This document shows positions 60,790-64,000 of a stretch of DNA of 64,000 bases, in pieces. This DNA is from DATEDA01 sp963820965. Its GTDB lineage: Bacteria; Pseudomonadota; Gammaproteobacteria; Burkholderiales; SG8-39. Where the stretch lies: contig CAWGCC010000062.1 in assembly GCA_963820965.1 (NCBI GenBank), forward strand, positions 248,001 through 312,000. The letters run 5' to 3'. The translations under genes were made by a program, and so were the position numbers. Every line of letters starts with the position of its first letter. Position 1 is the first letter of the stretch. The notes below the pieces were generated by a model that searched no databases, was not told the origin of the DNA, and saw only the letters and a program-made list of their open reading frames with translations.

Positions 60790-62090
60790 GGGCGAGCACC
60801 GACCGGATTCTCACCACGCACGTCGGCTCGCTGCCGCGCCCGCAGAACGTCGTCGAGCTGCTCGCGCGAAAGGAAGCCGGTGAGCCGTACGACCGCGCGG
60901 CATTCGAAGCCGCGATGCGCGACGCGGTGGCCGAGGTCGTGCGAAAGCAGCGCGCGGCAGGCGTCGATGTCGTCAGCGACGGCGAGCAGTCGAAGCCGAG
61001 CTACGCGACTTACGTCAAGGATCGCCTCACGGGCTTCTCCGGCGACAGCCCGGCGATGCGCGGCGCCGATCTCGACGACTTCCCCGGCTACTTTCGCAAG
61101 CTCATGTCCGGCCGCGCCGGCGCGGTCAAGCTCGCCCGCCCTTGCTGCACCGGCCCGATCGCGGTGAAGGATCGCGCGCCGCTCGAGGCGGACCTCGCAC
61201 GCTTCGGCGCGGCGCTCGCTGGCAGCGGCGGGACCGAGGGGTTCATGAACGCCGCATCGCCGGGCGTGATCGCCGTGTTCCAGCCGAACCGGCACTACGG
61301 GACGCAAAGCACGTATCTCCAGGCGCTCGCCGACGCCATGCGGGACGAGTACCGCTCGATCGTCGGCGCGGGCTTCCTGCTCCAGGTCGACTGCCCGGAT
61401 CTCGCGATGGGCCGGCACGTGACGTACAAGGACGAGAGCGAAGACGACTTCGTGCGCCACGCCGAAGCGCAGGTCGAAGCGCTCAACCACGCGCTCGAGG
61501 GTATTCCCGCCGACCGCGTACGGATGCATCTCTGCTGGGGGAACTACGCGGGGCCGCATCATCGCGATATCCCACTCGCGAAGATCTTCGGCGTGGTGAT
61601 GAAGGTGAAGGCGCAGGCGCTCCTGTTCGAGGCCGCGAACCCGCGCCACGCGCACGAGTGGAGAGTGTTCGCCGAACGGAAAGCCGAGATCCCCGACGAC
61701 CGAGTCCTCGTGCCCGGCGTGATCCAGTCGACGTCGAACTATATCGAGCACCCGGAACTCGTCGCCGAACGGCTCGTCCGCTTCGCCGATATCGTCGGGC
61801 GCGAGCGGGTGATGGCGGGGTCGGACTGCGGGTTCTCGACCTTCGCCGGAGAAGGGCTGGTCGACCCGGAGATCTGCTTCGCGAAGCTCGCGGCGATGGT
61901 CGAGGGGGCAGCGATCGCTACGCGGCGGCTGTGGGGCTACGCCAGTGCCTTCTCGTCTCAGCATGAGACGAGAAGAGTTTGTCCCGCGAGTGTCAAGGCT
62001 CGCCCGAACATCATGGCCGCATCGGCCAGACGTGCTTCGGGCGGCGGGCAGCCGGCCCAGCACCAGCCCAAGTTGACCGAAGCGAGGTGA
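60786..62090 (+). CDS. Cobalamin-independent methionine synthase C-domain-like (MetE/UROD-fold) methyltransferase
   Basis: GTG 60786 overlaps the stop of the SulP gene (GTGA). The protein has TTHVGSLPRPQNVVELL, LQVDCPDLAMGRH, RVRMHLCWGNYAGPHHRDIP and the zinc-cysteine motif AGSDCGFSTFAGEG, the pattern of stand-alone MetE C-terminal-domain proteins that demethylate or methylate thiols. It lacks the N-terminal MetE domain, so it is not a full methionine synthase. A normal end would be near RRLWGY; the last 50 or so residues run through a hairpin (61949-61975) and look like read-through into formerly non-coding sequence. Confidence 0.88.
   Translation: MRASTDRILTTHVGSLPRPQNVVELLARKEAGEPYDRAAFEAAMRDAVAEVVRKQRAAGVDVVSDGEQSKPSYATYVKDRLTGFSGDSPAMRGADLDDFPGYFRKLMSGRAGAVKLARPCCTGPIAVKDRAPLEADLARFGAALAGSGGTEGFMNAASPGVIAVFQPNRHYGTQSTYLQALADAMRDEYRSIVGAGFLLQVDCPDLAMGRHVTYKDESEDDFVRHAEAQVEALNHALEGIPADRVRMHLCWGNYAGPHHRDIPLAKIFGVVMKVKAQALLFEAANPRHAHEWRVFAERKAEIPDDRVLVPGVIQSTSNYIEHPELVAERLVRFADIVGRERVMAGSDCGFSTFAGEGLVDPEICFAKLAAMVEGAAIATRRLWGYASAFSSQHETRRVCPASVKARPNIMAASARRASGGGQPAQHQPKLTEAR
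61949..61975 (+). terminator. Perfect 12-base stem-loop at the 3' end of the methyltransferase gene
   Basis: CTTCTCGTCTCA (61949-61960) and TGAGACGAGAAG (61964-61975) pair without a mismatch around a GCA loop, followed by AGTTT. It is the longest perfect stem I found. It lies where family members usually end, so it was probably the operon terminator before the reading frame extended through it. Confidence 0.6.
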
Positions 62091-62108
62091 TGCGATAGCA
62101 TCTGATGC

Positions 62109-62352
62109 ATGCGCACCACCTTGGACATCGACGACGACGTCTTGCAGGCCGCCAAGGAAATCGCCGGGCGCGAGAAGAAGACCGCTGGTCAGGTGATCTC
62201 GGCGCTCGCACGCAGCGCGCTCGCCGCGCCGCCGGCCACGGGCTCCGTCCGCGCGCCGGGCCCCGTGTACGGCTTCCGCCCGTTTCCCTCCCGTGGCGGT
62301 GATCGTCACCAACGAGCTGATCGATTCGTTGCGCGAGGACGACGTGTACTGA
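62109..62352 (+). pseudogene. vapB: VapB-type antitoxin, frameshifted
   Basis: The N-terminus MRTTLDIDDDVLQAAKEIAG and ARSALAAPPATG, then YGFRPFPSRGG, match ribbon-helix-helix VapB antitoxins of VapBC systems. The conserved tail VIVTNELIDSLREDDVY is present but in the +1 frame, beginning near 62297, and ends in a TGA at 62350-62352. A single extra base (or two missing) near 62294-62297 explains this. The corrected product would be about 80 residues. The TGA overlaps an ATG (TGATG), the usual vapB-vapC junction. Confidence 0.8.
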
Positions 62353-62447
62353 TGCGTGCGCTGCTGCCGGGCGAGCACGCCCAGCGGAGTCGTGCGGGCT
62401 CGACCGGCCCGATCGCGGCTTTGGGAATTGGCCGCGACGATCCTTAG
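62352..62447 (+). pseudogene. Remnant of the vapC toxin start
   Basis: ATG 62352 overlaps the antitoxin stop and begins MRALL, as PIN-domain VapC toxins of this group do (MRALLDVNVLIAL). After these five codons the expected DVN motif is absent and an unrelated 26-codon tail ends at TAG 62445-62447, abutting the converging hydrolase gene. The toxin's PIN domain appears to be deleted. Confidence 0.5.
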
Positions 62448-63364
62448 CCATGGCCGCACTCCGTTTCAAAGAAGTCCCGCATCTCGCCGCCGAGCGAGTC
62501 TTCCTCGGTGTTGACATGCGCGACGATCGAGATGTGGTTGTGGCGCGGCAGGCGCAGGAAGCGGGGCGCGCGCCCCCGCGCGGCAGCAATGCGATGGAAC
62601 GCTTCAGCGCCGTAGACGTCGAGCAGGGGATTCTCGTACTCGGCGACGGCGATGAACACCGGCAGCCGCGACGCTGCAGCATGAGTCACGGGAGAGAGCC
62701 CCTCGTAGCGCGCCTCGTCCGCACCGAAATAGGCGCGCACGCCAGGTGCGTTCGGGTTGTCCGCGCGCACATCTGCGCGAAGCCGGCCGCTGATAAGCAC
62801 GATCCCGCGCACCGCCGGGTCGGCGTGCGGCGCTGCGTCTCGATCCCACGCATACGCCGCGACGTGCGTCGCGCCTGCGGAATGGCCGATCATCAGGATC
62901 CGCTCCGGGTCCCCGCCGTGCTCGAGCGCATGACCCCGCGCCCAAGCCACGGCACCCGCCATATCCTCGATGCCCCCGGGGTACATGGACTCCGGCGCGA
63001 GGCGATACTCGACGTTGACGCCGAGATAACCGTGCCGCGCGAAGTAGCAGCAGACGTTGGCGTAAACCTCGTCGGTGACGTCCTTGTCGCCGCGCACGAA
63101 CGCGCCGCCGTGGACGAACAGCACCACGGGGACGTTCGCCGCACGCCCATGTCGGTACACATCGAGAATCTGGCGCGGATGGGCACCGTAGGGAACGGCC
63201 CGCGCCACGTCGATGCCCGCTTTCGGCGCAGCCGCGAGCAGCGGACGATACATCTCCAGGACGAGATCGCGGTGGCGCTGGATGTCGGTCCCCCACATGG
63301 GGCCGATCTCGGCGAGCCTGCGGCGCGCCGGTTCCGGCAAGTTGGCCAGCGGTTCCAGCCTCAC
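62444..63364 (-). CDS. Alpha/beta hydrolase (HSL/arylformamidase-like)
   Basis: I start this at the GTG at 63364, which overlaps the parA-like stop in a GTGA junction; the open frame extends 171 codons upstream only as a shadow of parA. The 306-residue protein has the oxyanion motif VLFVHGGAFVRGDKD, the nucleophile GHSAGATHVAAY, the acid region VAEYENPLLDVYGAE and the histidine in LPRHNHISIVAH. This is the hormone-sensitive-lipase-like branch that includes kynurenine formamidases. Substrate unknown. Confidence 0.9.
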   Translation of the reverse strand: MRLEPLANLPEPARRRLAEIGPMWGTDIQRHRDLVLEMYRPLLAAAPKAGIDVARAVPYGAHPRQILDVYRHGRAANVPVVLFVHGGAFVRGDKDVTDEVYANVCCYFARHGYLGVNVEYRLAPESMYPGGIEDMAGAVAWARGHALEHGGDPERILMIGHSAGATHVAAYAWDRDAAPHADPAVRGIVLISGRLRADVRADNPNAPGVRAYFGADEARYEGLSPVTHAAASRLPVFIAVAEYENPLLDVYGAEAFHRIAAARGRAPRFLRLPRHNHISIVAHVNTEEDSLGGEMRDFFETECGHG

Positions 63365-63975
63365 TCCTCGCGGACCCAGTCGACGATCGGCTTCCAGAAC
63401 GGGGTTTCCCGCTCCGACTGCCAGTCGGGCAGGTCGAAAATGGACATGCCCATGAACGCCGCGTTGGCATAGAGCTGGGTGTCGCGTAGCCAGCCGACGA
63501 GCGGCATGTCGTGCTCGCGGACGTAGGCGATGAGCTGCGTCGCGGCGCGCGTGCGCGGATCGACCCGCATGCCGATCACGCCGACGAAGGTCCGGTGCTT
63601 GCGGACCGCCTTCTCCTGGGCGAGCTCGGCGAGAAAGTCGCGGGTCGCGGCGATGTCGAACACCGAGGGCATGATCGGCACCAGCACACGGTTCGCTTCC
63701 TTGACGAGCTCGCCGAGCCGCTTGCCGTGCAGCCCCGCGGGCGAATCGAGCACGAGCCAGTCCGCCCGTCGCGGCGCCGCGTCGCGCTCGTCGAGACGGA
63801 CGATGCGCGGCAGATGGTCGGGCCGGAGCTTCAGCCACTCGAGTGCGGAGTGCTGGCGGTCGAGGTCCCACAGGCACGCCGTGTCGCCCGCGTGCGCGAG
63901 CGCGCTTGCGAGATTCGTCGAGAGCGTCGTCTTTCCGCTGCCGCCCTTCGGATTGGCGATCAATACCGACCGCAT
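63361..63975 (-). CDS. ParA-family ATPase
   Basis: The 204-residue protein opens with the deviant Walker A VLIANPKGGSGKTTLSTNLA and has the Walker A' and B segments LWDLDRQHSALEW and WLVLDSPAGLHG. It is the short orphan ParA/MinD-like type with no parB next to it, so it probably positions some other cell component or protein complex. It starts at ATG 63975 close to the window end and is coupled to the hydrolase gene by a GTGA overlap, an unexplained pairing. Confidence 0.92.
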   Translation of the reverse strand: MRSVLIANPKGGSGKTTLSTNLASALAHAGDTACLWDLDRQHSALEWLKLRPDHLPRIVRLDERDAAPRRADWLVLDSPAGLHGKRLGELVKEANRVLVPIMPSVFDIAATRDFLAELAQEKAVRKHRTFVGVIGMRVDPRTRAATQLIAYVREHDMPLVGWLRDTQLYANAAFMGMSIFDLPDWQSERETPFWKPIVDWVREE

Positions 63976-64000
63976 GCCCCCCCCTGCGTACCGGTGGCGC

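Noticed and set aside
1..64000. CRISPR arrays, prophage, or a recognisable defence island
   Set aside because: No regular direct repeats with spacers, no phage structural genes, no integrase, and no restriction, CBASS, retron or similar effector genes were seen on either strand.

Overview
The window is GC-rich, gene-dense DNA that reads as a betaproteobacterial chromosome (Burkholderiales-like; inferred from gene content, not from a search). The markers are pilM-pilN-pilO divergent from a class A penicillin-binding protein gene, then lptM-lysA; ysxC/engB next to a metal-type hemB; msrPQ; DUF3108 and DUF6524 proteins; and a complete livKHMGF operon. I saw no rRNA, tRNA, CRISPR array, integrase or intact transposase.

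Layout. 1-2189 (minus): type IV pilus inner-membrane genes pilM, pilN and the start of pilO. 2296-10480 (plus): mrcA/ponA, a 39-residue lptM, lysA, and an RND efflux pair. 10905-16953 (minus): eight genes in one direction, namely cytochrome c4, a COG4315 lipoprotein, an ECF sigma factor, its anti-sigma factor, a sulfite-oxidase-fold molybdoenzyme, a diheme cytochrome c, and msrP-msrQ. They look like an envelope redox and methionine-sulfoxide repair block. 17046-18878 (plus): engB and hemB, separated by a hairpin-rich leader. 18865-23394: DUF3108, glyoxalase-like, M20 amidohydrolase, a truncated ATC-hydrolase-like gene, and a PIG3 quinone oxidoreductase. 23369-27937: small single-span membrane proteins around a Crp-type regulator and a SulP transporter that itself carries STAS and cyclic-nucleotide-binding domains. 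28071-34109: epimerase-cutA-dsbD, a ferredoxin-type reductase, a MATE pump and a DUF6524 membrane protein. 34112-39012 (minus): livKHMGF, with a terminator after livK. 39199-42266 (minus): a c5-like cytochrome, a YyaL/SSP411 thioredoxin-fold protein and an NAD(P)-binding protein.

42267-53791 is looser and looks accessory. It has long gaps, a VOC protein, an NhaP-type antiporter, a variant peptide deformylase, a serine hydrolase interrupted by two in-frame amber codons, an orphan glycoside-hydrolase-like protein, a glycine-zipper protein, a 32-residue arginine-rich micro-ORF, DUF6151, a SYLF-domain protein preceded by a 33-residue coupled upstream ORF, and an EF-hand protein.

53792-63975 has an orphan xanthine-dehydrogenase-type large subunit (minus), then a tightly overlapping plus-strand operon: ltnD-otnK-otnC (four-carbon acid-sugar catabolism), a SulP gene broken by four +1 frameshifts, and a MetE-C-like methyltransferase. 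A decayed vapBC remnant follows, then a ParA-type ATPase and an alpha/beta hydrolase on the minus strand.

The best leads for something undescribed are the ECF-linked redox block, the hemB leader, the two micro-ORFs at 50937 and 52362, the small membrane proteins around the cyclic-nucleotide SulP locus, and the clustered lesions at 59-62.4 kb. I did not find a clear new defence or mobile system.
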